Source: Rhodospirillales bacterium
Lineage (GTDB): Bacteria; Pseudomonadota; Alphaproteobacteria; Dongiales; Dongiaceae
Length of the DNA stretch: 46,333 bases
NCBI GenBank assembly: GCA_009885795.1
Contig: VFKA01000033.1
Coordinates: forward strand, 1 to 46,333
Direction: 5' to 3'
This document shows, one piece after another, positions 19,672 to 27,247 of the stretch. The position numbers were made by a program, and so were the translations under genes. The notes beneath the pieces are model-generated. The model worked only from the letters and a program-made list of their open reading frames with translations. It made no database searches and had not been told where the DNA came from. Position 1 is the first letter of the stretch; every line of letters begins with the position of its first letter.

Positions 19672-21225
19672 ATGAGCACGCCGCCCAACATCCTGCTGGT
19701 GATGTTCGACCAGCTTTCGCCGCAATCGCTGCCGGTTTACGGCCATCCCCTGGTGCAGGCGCCGCATCTGGATGCGCTGGCCCGGGGCGGAGCCGTGTTC
19801 GAGAACGCCTATTGCAATTCGCCGCTCTGCGCGCCCTCGCGCTTCTCGATGATGGCGGGACGGCTGGCCGGCCGTATCGCGGCTTACGACAACGCCGCCG
19901 AGTTTCCCTCCGCCGTCCCCACCTTCGCGCATTATCTGCGGTTGGCCGGATACCGCACCTGCCTTGCCGGCAAGATGCATTTCGTCGGCGCCGATCAGCT
20001 GCACGGATTCGAGGAGCGCATCACCACCGATATCTACCCGGCGGATTTCGGTTGGACGCCGACCTGGGACGATCCCGAAAAAATTCATTGGTGGTTCCAC
20101 AACATGCTGAGCGTCGTCGAGGCCGGGCCTTACGACCGCTCTCTCGAAATCGATTTCGACGAGGAGGTCGGCTACCAGGCCGAGCGCTGGATTTACGACC
20201 GGGCGAGGGCGGCGGACCGGCGGCCGTTCCTGCTGACGCTCTCCTTCATCCATCCGCACGACCCCTATCTGGCGCCTCGGGACTACTGGGCGCGTTACGA
20301 CCACGCGGCGATCGACATGCCCATCGTGCCGAGCGTGGCCCCGGACCGGCGCGATCCGCATAGCGCACGCATGCACCTTCTCTATGACCGCGACGAGTAC
20401 CGGGTGACGGACGAGCATGTCCGCGCCGCCCGTCACGGCTATTACGCCATGATCAGCCACGCCGACGCGCTCATGGGCCGGGTGCTGGCCGCACTTGCCG
20501 CCACCGGCCAGGCCCAAGACACGGCGGTGATCGCCACGGCGGATCATGGCGACATGCTGGGCGAGCGCGGGCTCTGGTACAAAATGAACTTCTTCGAGCG
20601 CTCCGCGCGCGTGCCGCTCATCGTCAAGGCGCCGGGCGAGGCGAAGCCCCGGCGCGTGGCGGAGAACGTGTCGCTGGTCGATCTCCTGCCGACGCTCTTG
20701 GACATCGCCGGCGCGGGCGCGGCCGGCGAGATCATCGAGCCCATCGACGGCCGGAGCCTGTTGCCGCTCGCCCGTGGGGACGGCGCGGGGTGGCCCGATA
20801 CGGTCTTGGCCGAGTACATGGCGGAGGGCACGACCGAACCGGCCTTCATGATCCGGCGCGGGCGCCACAAATACATCGCCTGCGCCGGCGATCCGCCGCT
20901 GCTGTTCGACCTCGCGGCGGACCCGAACGAGCTCGACAATCTCGCGGCGAAACCGGAGCACGCGGCCCTGGCCAATGCCTTCGCGGCCGAAGCGGCGCAT
21001 ATATGGGACTCGGCCTCGCTTCGCCGCGACATCGCCGCCAGCCAGCGCCGGCGCGTCGCCGTGCAGGAGGCCTTGCTCGCGGGCAAGGTCCATCCATGGG
21101 ATTTTCAGCCTAAGGAGGACGCCTCCCGGCAGTACAATCGCAACTATGGCGGCGAAATGTATGACACCGACCGGCGCGCGCGCTGGCCGCGCCGGCCCGA
21201 GCCCCCCGCCGATGGCGGCACATGA
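19672..21225 (+). CDS. betC: Choline-sulfatase
   Basis: 517-residue arylsulfatase-fold hydrolase expected to release choline from choline-O-sulfate, a precursor for glycine betaine or a carbon and sulfur source. The formylglycine motif is C53-A-P-S-R57 in SPLCAPSRFSM. NILLVMFDQLSPQSLPVYGH and ATADHGDMLGERGLWYKMNFFE carry metal-ligand aspartates and the choline-pocket region. The C-terminal tail ending YGGEMYDTDRRARWPR is the choline-sulfatase-specific domain, which favours betC over other sulfatases. The ATG at 19672 has GAGG 6 bases upstream and fits the family length. It has no signal peptide, as expected for the cytoplasmic enzyme. The stop overlaps the next gene's ATG. Confidence 0.88.
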   Translation: MSTPPNILLVMFDQLSPQSLPVYGHPLVQAPHLDALARGGAVFENAYCNSPLCAPSRFSMMAGRLAGRIAAYDNAAEFPSAVPTFAHYLRLAGYRTCLAGKMHFVGADQLHGFEERITTDIYPADFGWTPTWDDPEKIHWWFHNMLSVVEAGPYDRSLEIDFDEEVGYQAERWIYDRARAADRRPFLLTLSFIHPHDPYLAPRDYWARYDHAAIDMPIVPSVAPDRRDPHSARMHLLYDRDEYRVTDEHVRAARHGYYAMISHADALMGRVLAALAATGQAQDTAVIATADHGDMLGERGLWYKMNFFERSARVPLIVKAPGEAKPRRVAENVSLVDLLPTLLDIAGAGAAGEIIEPIDGRSLLPLARGDGAGWPDTVLAEYMAEGTTEPAFMIRRGRHKYIACAGDPPLLFDLAADPNELDNLAAKPEHAALANAFAAEAAHIWDSASLRRDIAASQRRRVAVQEALLAGKVHPWDFQPKEDASRQYNRNYGGEMYDTDRRARWPRRPEPPADGGT

Positions 21226-22325
21226 AGGACTGCCTCGAAGGCTTGCGCGTCATCGATTTTTCGCAATGGCTGCCGGGCCCGCACGCGGCGCTCATCCTGG
21301 CCGATCTCGGCGCCGACGTGTTGAAGGTCGAGCCGCCGGGCGGCGATCCGATGCGCGACATGGAGCCCAAGGGCGGCGATGGCGTGTCCGCCGGCTACAA
21401 CGCCACCAATGGCGGCAAGTTGGTTCTGCGCCTCGATCTCAAGAGCGTATCCGGCGCCGCCGTGTTTCGCCGGTTGGCGGCGAAAGCGGACGTACTCCTC
21501 GAATCCTTCCGGCCCGGCGTCATGGATCGTCTGGGGTTCTCAGCCGCGGCGCTGCGCGCCCTCAACCCGCGCCTCGTGCACACCGCGCTCTCGGGTTGGG
21601 GCCGGACCGGTCCCTATGCCGGGCGCGCCGGGCACGACGTCAACTATCTCGCGGTCGGCGGCAGCCTCGCCTATAGCGGCACGCCGGAGCGCCCGACGCT
21701 CGGCCGCGTGCCGGTGGCCGACTTCGCCTCGGCCTTGACCGCGGCGGTCGCGACGCTCGCCGCCTTGCAGCGGCGTCAGGCGGCCGGCCAAGGCGCCTTC
21801 GTCGACGTCAGCATCATGGAGTCGGTTCTGGCGTGGCAGGCCGAACCCTTCATCGCCCAGCGCATGGGGCGCATCGGCAACCGCGGCGAGGGACTGCTCG
21901 GCGGCGGCGCCGCCTGCTACAACATCTACCGCGCGGCCGATGGCGGGTTCGTGACGCTGGGCGCGCTCGAAGCGAAGTTCTGGGCGGCGTTCTGCCGCGC
22001 GGTCGGCCGCCCGCAATGGATCGCGCGCCGGGATGAGAGTCTTCCGCAGCATGATCTCATCGCGGAAGTGTCGGCGCTGTTCGCGTCGCGCCCGCGCGCG
22101 CGTTGGCAGGCGCTGCTCGATCCCGTCGATTGCTGCTTCGAGGCCGTGCTGAGCGCCGGGGAGGCCCGCGACCACCCGCAGATAGCCGGGCGCGGCCTCG
22201 TCCAGGAGACCGCCGGAGGCGTGGATGTGCTTTTCCCCGCCTACATCGACGGCCGCCCGCCCATGCCCCGAATGCCGGCGAGGCAGATCGGCGAGAGCGA
22301 GGCGCTTAAGCGCTGGCAGGCGTGA
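21222..22325 (+). CDS. CaiB/BaiF family CoA-transferase
   Basis: 367-residue family III CoA-transferase or racemase-like protein. The N-terminal LRVIDFSQWLPGPHAALILADLGADVLKVEPPGGDPMR is typical. The nucleophilic aspartate is D139 in AGHDVNYLAVGG, and FVDVSIMESVLAWQ and GRVPVADFASALTA are family blocks. It overlaps betC by 4 bp (ATGA), so the two are co-translated. A link between choline sulfate use and CoA transfer is not obvious, and the acyl substrate is unknown. AMACR-like racemase activity cannot be excluded. Length is near the short end of the family. Confidence 0.88.
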   Translation: MKDCLEGLRVIDFSQWLPGPHAALILADLGADVLKVEPPGGDPMRDMEPKGGDGVSAGYNATNGGKLVLRLDLKSVSGAAVFRRLAAKADVLLESFRPGVMDRLGFSAAALRALNPRLVHTALSGWGRTGPYAGRAGHDVNYLAVGGSLAYSGTPERPTLGRVPVADFASALTAAVATLAALQRRQAAGQGAFVDVSIMESVLAWQAEPFIAQRMGRIGNRGEGLLGGGAACYNIYRAADGGFVTLGALEAKFWAAFCRAVGRPQWIARRDESLPQHDLIAEVSALFASRPRARWQALLDPVDCCFEAVLSAGEARDHPQIAGRGLVQETAGGVDVLFPAYIDGRPPMPRMPARQIGESEALKRWQA

Positions 22326-22381
22326 GCCTTACCTGCGCCCCTAGCGCCCGCGATCTTTGAAACGTGAGTCGGGCCTCTATC

Positions 22382-22428
22382 CTTCGACAGGCTTGAGGCA
22401 TGAGGCCCTCATGCCGAGCTTGTCGAAG
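22382..22428. repeat. Imperfect intergenic palindrome
   Basis: CTTCGACA (22382-22389) and TGTCGAAG (22421-22428) form the outer arms. GGCATGAGG (22397-22405) pairs with the inner CTCATGCC (22408-22415). It lies between convergent genes and may act as a bidirectional transcription barrier. It resembles the dispersed CCTTCGACAGGCT-type repeats of proteobacteria. Confidence 0.6.
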
Positions 22429-22499
22429 CATGGGGGCCGGGGCCGTGAAACACGCTTCTATAATTCTTGGTGTTATACCAGCCGACAAAATACATGACT

Positions 22500-22635
22500 C
22501 ACCCCCACCCGGCGCTTCGCGCCGACCTCCCCCATCGAGGGGGAGGTAAATATTGGCGCGGGTTCGGCCACTTACCTCCCCCCTTGCGGGGGAGGTCGCG
22601 AGGCTGAGCGTCGCGAAGCCGAGCGGGTGGGGGGA
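22500..22635. repeat. Long compound inverted repeat between convergent genes
   Basis: ACCTCCCCC...GGGGGAGGT occurs twice as hairpins (22525-22546 and 22574-22596). Outer arms CCCCACCCGGC and a diverged GCGGGTGGGG enclose both, with GCTTCGCG and CGCGAAG inside. The whole can fold into a cruciform-like structure. Sequence of this style is a widespread intergenic repeat in alphaproteobacteria. The ~330-base region after the CoA-transferase gene holds this, the smaller palindrome at 22382, and no gene I can support. Confidence 0.6.
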
Positions 22636-22657
22636 TCATGGATAGAGTCGCTTGGTG

Positions 22658-23269
22658 TTAGCGTCCGATCTCGACCTGGATGTCGGTCGGGTTGCCGCCG
22701 CAGGTCAGGTTCATGTCCTGGGGGCAGGCGGAGACGACAACATAGGAATCCATGTCGGCGCGTAAGATTATTGAGTCGCCCGGCTTGGTGTCCGGCGCCT
22801 TGACGGCAAAGGTGCCGTCCGGGTTGATGAAGAAATTGGTGAAGAGGTTCCAAGGCTGCGGCGTGAAGGGCAGTCGCAGCTTCAGCGATTTCAGCGCGGC
22901 GTGGAAATTGTCGGTGCAGCTTGCGTGCTTGCCTTTTACGCCAAGCTCCTTGTAACGCCATTTGTCGCAGGCGGCGAACTGCATGTCGTGCTGGCCGGGC
23001 GAGCGGTCCTCGAGAACCGTGACGATCGGGCGGCGATGGGTCGTATAGGCGGAGTCGCCCTGACCGGGGTAGAGCTTCTCGATCGACGGCTTGGTGTGCT
23101 CGCAGGAGAGATACTCGCCGAGGTCGCGCCGGTTGATGGCCCAGAAATCGACCGGCTGCTGGCCGTGCAGATCGGTGATGCGGATGAGGTCGCCCTTGCG
23201 CACCGGAAAGCCCTTGCCGGTCCGCGCCGGGACGTGGAAGGACTGCTTTGCCTTGAAGCTCCTGGCCAT
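22658..23269 (-). CDS. DUF1989 (urea carboxylase-associated) family protein
   Basis: 203-residue protein of the family annotated as urea carboxylase-associated. The hallmark C-terminal VSACPQDMNLTCGGNPTDIQVEI is present, with two cysteines. The central HTKPSIEKLYPGQGDSAYTTHRRPIVTVLED and NLFTNFFINPDG segments are also typical. Members sit next to urea carboxylase, allantoinase-like or guanidine-metabolism genes, but their reaction is not firmly established. The gene is divergent from the polysaccharide-deacetylase/PuuE-like gene at 23350, with a gap of 80 bp that must hold both promoters. This pairing supports a role in nitrogen-compound breakdown. Confidence 0.88.
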   Translation of the reverse strand: MARSFKAKQSFHVPARTGKGFPVRKGDLIRITDLHGQQPVDFWAINRRDLGEYLSCEHTKPSIEKLYPGQGDSAYTTHRRPIVTVLEDRSPGQHDMQFAACDKWRYKELGVKGKHASCTDNFHAALKSLKLRLPFTPQPWNLFTNFFINPDGTFAVKAPDTKPGDSIILRADMDSYVVVSACPQDMNLTCGGNPTDIQVEIGR

Positions 23270-23349
23270 GTCGGTTACTCCCTGATGATCCCTGGTCTGG
23301 CGAACGATGCTCGATTTGGACTATGCGGTTCAACAAGAAAGAGGATCCC

Positions 23350-24279
23350 ATGATCGCGAACCCCATCAAATGGCCCGACAACGCCCGCGTCGCCGTCGCC
23401 ATCACCTTCGACATCGACACCGACAGCATCCTGCACATGGCCCATCCCGACCGCGCCGACACGCTGGTCACGGCGGCGTCATGGCTGCGCTACGACTCGG
23501 TGGCGGTGCCGCGCATCCTCGAGATGTACCGGCGTTTCGGCCTCAAGCAGACCTTCTTCTTCCCGGCCTGGTGCATGGAACGCTATCCGCATCTTGTCGA
23601 TCCGATCCTGAAGGGCGGCCACGAGATCGCGCATCATGGCTATCTGCACGAACACCCGAACGAGCAGTCGAAAGAGGGCGAGGCGTATTGGACCGAGCGG
23701 GCGATCGATACCATCGTCAAGATGACCGGCCAACGCCCGCGCGGCTACCGCGCGCCGCTCTACAATTTCTCCAAGAACTCCGCCGACATCCTGTGCAAGA
23801 ACGGGTTCCTCTACGATGCGACACTGATGGGCGACGACATCCCCTACATCCTGAAATGCAAGAGCGGCAGCCTGATCGAACTCCCGTCGCACTGGGCGAT
23901 GGATGACTGGCCCCCTTACGTCCATAGCATCGAGATGAACTACATGATGCCGATCAAATCGCCGGACGAGGCGATGCTGGTCTACATGTCCGAGTTCGAG
24001 GCGATGTGGGAATACGGGGGCTTGTGCGTCGCCGTCTGGCACCCCTTCGTGTCGGGCCGGCTCGCCCGCTGCGCGCGCATCGCCAAGATGATCGAGGACA
24101 TGCAGAAGAAGGGCGGCGTGTGGTTCGCGCGGATGGAGGACATCGCGCTCCACGTCAAGAACGCCGTCGACGACGGCAGCTACAACCCTCGCGTGGACGA
24201 GCTACCCTATTATGATGGCCGCATTCCCGAACTGCCGAAGGACTGGAAGGGCCATCCGGCCTCGCACAAGGGGTGCTGA
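23350..24279 (+). CDS. NodB/PuuE-type polysaccharide deacetylase family protein
   Basis: 309-residue metal-dependent amidohydrolase with the NodB fold. TFDIDTDS provides the catalytic and metal aspartates (D21, D23). EIAHHGYLHEHP provides the metal histidines, RGYRAPLYNFS is the next motif, and CVAVWHPFVSGR lies near the end. The ATG at 23350 follows AAAGAGG and is preferred to an upstream start at 23323. Members close to this sequence are often annotated as polysaccharide deacetylase or allantoinase PuuE. The adjacent DUF1989 gene and the absence of a signal peptide favour a cytoplasmic amide or ureide hydrolase. The substrate is not determined. Confidence 0.85.
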   Translation: MIANPIKWPDNARVAVAITFDIDTDSILHMAHPDRADTLVTAASWLRYDSVAVPRILEMYRRFGLKQTFFFPAWCMERYPHLVDPILKGGHEIAHHGYLHEHPNEQSKEGEAYWTERAIDTIVKMTGQRPRGYRAPLYNFSKNSADILCKNGFLYDATLMGDDIPYILKCKSGSLIELPSHWAMDDWPPYVHSIEMNYMMPIKSPDEAMLVYMSEFEAMWEYGGLCVAVWHPFVSGRLARCARIAKMIEDMQKKGGVWFARMEDIALHVKNAVDDGSYNPRVDELPYYDGRIPELPKDWKGHPASHKGC

Positions 24280-24308
24280 GACCGGCGCGCGCGGCGGAAT
24301 TCATCCCG

Positions 24309-24344
24309 CAACAAGGAGATCCCGATGATGGGAACTCCTTGTTG
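24309..24344. terminator. Strong hairpin between convergent genes, probable bidirectional terminator
   Basis: CAACAAGGAG (24309-24318) pairs with CTCCTTGTTG (24335-24344), and TCCC with GGGA inside, leaving one A/A mismatch and a 6-base loop. It lies between the stop codons of convergent genes at 24279 and 24356. No T-run is present, so termination would be Rho-assisted or structural. Confidence 0.55.
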
Positions 24345-24355
24345 AAGCGATACCG

Positions 24356-25045
24356 TCAGGCCCGAACGATCTTCGAACTCATCCACAAGCGGATGGCGCG
24401 CTTCAATCCCGGCTTGTCGGCGATGTAGGCGGCGAACCTGGGTCCCTGGGCGATATAGAGCGCGCGGAACCACACCGGCGCCTCGTCCAGGAGCCAGTTG
24501 CGGAACATGCGCCAACGCAAGTCGTGCTTGCCGTATGCCGCGCGGGCCACCCAGCAAGCCGGCTCGCCGCCGTCGCCGTGCCCGTCGCCGCCGCTGAAGC
24601 AGCCGGCGATCGCGCAGATGATGAGGCCAAGGGCCACGGCGCCGCCGCCGAGATACAAGAGGTGCTCCTGATCTTCCTGCTCCTGGGACATCGAGCCGTC
24701 GCCATGGAAGCCGAGCGGCCCGGCCACGATCGGCAGGGCATCCATGCCGCCGAACATCAGGGCGGACGGCCCCTCGCCGGTGAACTTGAAATCCATCATG
24801 GCCGGCCTGAACGGGTCATTGCCGCCGGCCCAGCCGTCGGGGGCAAAGGTGAAATCCTCTTCGATCTTGCGGTCCATGCGGAACCCGAAGACCGGCTCAC
24901 TGGCGGCGCCCTCGGCGCCGAACAATGGGATCGAGTAGTAGACGCCCCCCACGATGCCTTCGTCGGCCGAGGCCGGCGGCAGCGTCGCGGTCAAGCTCGC
25001 CAAGGCGAAGCTCGAGCATGTCAACAACAGCACTGATTTTTTCAT
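24356..25045 (-). CDS. Small exported protein, paralogue family (copy C), with extra C-terminal CWVA module
   Basis: 229 residues. The first ~155 follow the family plan. A signal peptide ends near PPASA|DEG, followed by GGVYYSIPLFG and FGFRMDRKIEED, the block MMDFKFTGEGPSALMFGGMDALPIVAGPLGFHGDG, and a hydrophobic helix ending CAIAGCFSGGDG. Unlike its three paralogues it continues about 65 residues with ACWVARAAYG, WRMFRNWLLDEAPVWFRALY and RFAAYIADKPGLKRAIRLWM. This looks like a recurring small C-terminal domain of alphaproteobacterial proteins, reminiscent of CFI-box C-termini. Function unknown. It lies 49 bp downstream of copy D on the same strand. Confidence 0.75.
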   Translation of the reverse strand: MKKSVLLLTCSSFALASLTATLPPASADEGIVGGVYYSIPLFGAEGAASEPVFGFRMDRKIEEDFTFAPDGWAGGNDPFRPAMMDFKFTGEGPSALMFGGMDALPIVAGPLGFHGDGSMSQEQEDQEHLLYLGGGAVALGLIICAIAGCFSGGDGHGDGGEPACWVARAAYGKHDLRWRMFRNWLLDEAPVWFRALYIAQGPRFAAYIADKPGLKRAIRLWMSSKIVRA

Positions 25046-25094
25046 GATCTTCCCCCCATTCGACAGTTAAACGTTACAGGCCGGAAGCGCGAGG

Positions 25095-25574
25095 CTACCG
25101 GTCCTTGCCTTCGCCGCCGTCGCCGTCGCCGTCGAAGCAGCCGAGGAGCGTGCAGATGACGAGGCCGAGGACCAAGGCGCCGCCGGTAATCATGAGCCCA
25201 TGCTCGGTTTCTTCTCCCGGAGCGCCCCGATTGTGGAAGCCGAGCGGTCCGGCAACGATCGGCAGGGCATCCATGCCGCCGAACATGAGGGCAACCGGCC
25301 CCTCGTCGTTGAACTTGAAATCCATCATGGCCGGCCGATACGGGTCGTTGGCGCCGGTCCAAGCGTCAGGGGCAAAGGTGACATCCTCTTCGATCCGCCG
25401 GTCCATGCGGAACCCGAAATTGGGCTCGCCGGCGGCACCCTTGGCGTCGGCGAACGGGATCGAATAATAGAAGCCCCCCGCGACGCCATCGTCCGCCGCG
25501 GCCGGCGGCAAATACGCGGTCAAGCTCGCCAAGGCGAAGCTCGAACAGGTCAACAACAACACTGGCTTTTTCAT
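25095..25574 (-). CDS. Small exported protein, paralogue family (copy D)
   Basis: 159-residue member closest to copy C. The signal peptide MKKPVLLLTCSSFALASL ends near PPAAA|DDG. FYYSIPFADAKGAAGEPNFGFRMDRRIEED follows, then the family block MMDFKFNDEGPVALMFGGMDALPIVAGPLGFH, a hydrophobic segment ending ICTLLGCF, and a short acidic Gly-rich tail (DGDGDGGEGKDR). The start at 25574 is set by the conserved MKK opening. A longer in-frame start at 25718 would bury the signal peptide. Copies C and D are almost identical in several stretches of 10-20 residues, indicating recent tandem duplication. Function unknown. Confidence 0.75.
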   Translation of the reverse strand: MKKPVLLLTCSSFALASLTAYLPPAAADDGVAGGFYYSIPFADAKGAAGEPNFGFRMDRRIEEDVTFAPDAWTGANDPYRPAMMDFKFNDEGPVALMFGGMDALPIVAGPLGFHNRGAPGEETEHGLMITGGALVLGLVICTLLGCFDGDGDGGEGKDR

Positions 25575-25716
25575 GGTTTTCCCCCCTCGATTGAAAGCCG
25601 AGCGTAGAGAGTACGCCCGCCCCGATCCGCCGCTCAAGACTTTTCTTGCCTCCATGGCACCCTCGCCAAGCCGCTCATCCTGGTCTATCCATTGGCCCTC
25701 CGAAAAGGTCTCGTTC

Positions 25717-27090
25717 ATGCGTGGTCATCACCAGCTTCTTTCGCGCATTCGCGGCGACATAACCGGGATCGAGTGGCCGCCGGTTCCCATCGGCTTGACG
25801 GCCACGCTGGCCGCCCTCCTTCGCCAGCTCGAGGACACGCAGTGGCTCGACCCCCGGGAACTCGCGGCGCATCAGCATCGCCAACTGGTTGCGCTGGCCC
25901 GCCACGCCGCCACGCATTCGCCGATGTTCCGGCGGCGCCTGGAGCGCGCCGGACTCGAGCCGGGTGATTTGGGTTCTTCCGATGGATTGCGGGCGCTTCC
26001 CCCGCTTGGGCGGCGAGAACTCCAATCGGCCGGGACCGATCTTTACTGCGCCGAGCTTCCCGCCGGCCATGAGCCGACGAAAGAAGCGCGCACGTCGGGC
26101 TCGACCGGAACGCCGGTGATCGTGCGGTCGACCCCCATGACCCGCCTGTTCTGGCTCGCGCTCACCATGCGGGAGCATCTTTGGCACGACCGGGATCTGA
26201 GCCGGCGGTTCTCATCCATCCGTGGGATGAGTACCCGCTATGCCGAAAGCGGAGATTGGGGCCAGCCGGTGAACCTGCTGTTTCCAAGCGGCCCCATGCA
26301 GCGAATCTCGGCACGGACCGACATCGGCCAGCAAGTCGAATGGCTGCTCCGCTTTCGGCCCCACTTCCTGCTGACCTATCCCAGCAACCTCGACGGCATT
26401 GTCCAGCACTGCGCAAAGCTCGGCCTTCGACTGCCGGGCCTCGTGGATGTCCGCACCATCTCCGAGACGCTGTCGCCCAGGATCCGCGAGGACGCGGAGC
26501 GGACCCTCGGGGCGAGAGTCATCGATCAGTACTCGGCGGCCGAAACCGGCTCCATCGCCTTGGAGTGCCCGCAGAGCGGCCTCTATCACGTCATGTCGGA
26601 AAGCGTCATCGTCGAGGTGCTGGATGAGGCCGGCAACGCGTGCCGCGAGGGAGAGATCGGCCGCGTCGTCGTCACGAGTCTGCACAACTTCGCCACGCCC
26701 TTGATCCGCTACGAAATCGGCGACTTCGCCGAGCTCGGCGGTGCCTGTCCCTGCGGCCGCGGCCTCCCGACGCTGAAGCGGATACTGGGCCGGGAGCGAA
26801 ATCTGATCCGGATACCCGACGGTACGCAACACTGGCCGCTGCTGGGTTTGTTCGTATATCAGGACATAGCGCCCATCGTTCAGTTTCAGTTCGTCCAATA
26901 CGAGCTCGACAAGATCGAGGTGAGACTCGTGGTCGAGGAGCCGCTGTCGCCGGACCAGGAGGCGGCGCTGAAAAGCTGCATTCACATGACCCTTACATAC
27001 CCGTTCGGGCTGCGGTTCCGCTACTTCGAGACGGAGATCCCCCGTGGCGCGGAGGGAAAGTTCGAGCAATTCATCTGCCAGGTACCGTGA
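25717..27090 (+). CDS. PaaK/CapK-like adenylate-forming (CoA ligase family) enzyme
   Basis: 457-residue member of the phenylacetate-CoA ligase branch of adenylating enzymes. The ATP-binding P-loop-like motif is ARTSGSTGTPVIV. The A5-type motif is DQYSAAETGSIALECP, and LIRYEIGDFAELGGACPCGRGLPTL contains the conserved Asp. The hinge region is LGRERNLIRIPDG. The start is uncertain: ATG 25717 has only a weak AAAAGG upstream, and an ATG at 25654 is also in frame. The gene is divergent from copy D. CapK-like members act on polysaccharide or coumarin-type acyl substrates and PaaK on aryl acids. The natural acid is unknown. The end lies 6 bp before a tRNA fragment. Confidence 0.8.
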   Translation: MRGHHQLLSRIRGDITGIEWPPVPIGLTATLAALLRQLEDTQWLDPRELAAHQHRQLVALARHAATHSPMFRRRLERAGLEPGDLGSSDGLRALPPLGRRELQSAGTDLYCAELPAGHEPTKEARTSGSTGTPVIVRSTPMTRLFWLALTMREHLWHDRDLSRRFSSIRGMSTRYAESGDWGQPVNLLFPSGPMQRISARTDIGQQVEWLLRFRPHFLLTYPSNLDGIVQHCAKLGLRLPGLVDVRTISETLSPRIREDAERTLGARVIDQYSAAETGSIALECPQSGLYHVMSESVIVEVLDEAGNACREGEIGRVVVTSLHNFATPLIRYEIGDFAELGGACPCGRGLPTLKRILGRERNLIRIPDGTQHWPLLGLFVYQDIAPIVQFQFVQYELDKIEVRLVVEEPLSPDQEAALKSCIHMTLTYPFGLRFRYFETEIPRGAEGKFEQFICQVP

Positions 27091-27096
27091 AGGTCT

Positions 27097-27151
27097 TGGT
27101 GCCCCTGGCCGGAGTCGAACCGGCACGTCCTTGCGAACAACGGATTTTGAG
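27097..27151 (-). pseudogene. 3' fragment of a tRNA-Leu gene (anticodon loop to CCA)
   Basis: On the reverse strand the sequence runs from the anticodon loop (CTCAAAATCCG), through a leucine-type long variable arm (TTGTTCGCAAGGACG) and a perfect T-arm (GCCGGTTCGACTCCGGC), to the acceptor strand CAGGGGC and encoded CCA (27097-27099). The matching 5' half is absent: the upstream bases cannot pair with the acceptor or anticodon stems. The truncation inside the anticodon loop is where many tyrosine integrases cross over, so this is probably an attachment-site scar. It is not a functional tRNA. Confidence 0.8.
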
Positions 27152-27203
27152 TATACGGCACGCGGTTTCGCGGGGCTGCGACGCATTTCGCCCGACCCAA
27201 TAC

Positions 27204-27220
27204 TTTTGGGAATCCCAAAA
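27204..27220. repeat. Short palindrome downstream of the hisD-like gene
   Basis: TTTTGGGA, a central A, then TCCCAAAA: a 17-base palindrome 28 bases past the stop of the reverse-strand hisD-like gene. It could be a weak terminator hairpin for that gene, or a protein-binding site next to the tRNA fragment. Confidence 0.4.
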
Positions 27221-27247
27221 TCCGCTTCAATCGGATCGGACTACGTT

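Noticed and set aside
27097-27245. Intact tRNA-Leu, or a tRNA-Leu split by a group I intron in the anticodon loop
   Set aside because: No 5' half (acceptor, D-arm) is found within a plausible intron distance on the reverse strand; that space is the hisD-like coding region. Only the 3' part exists.
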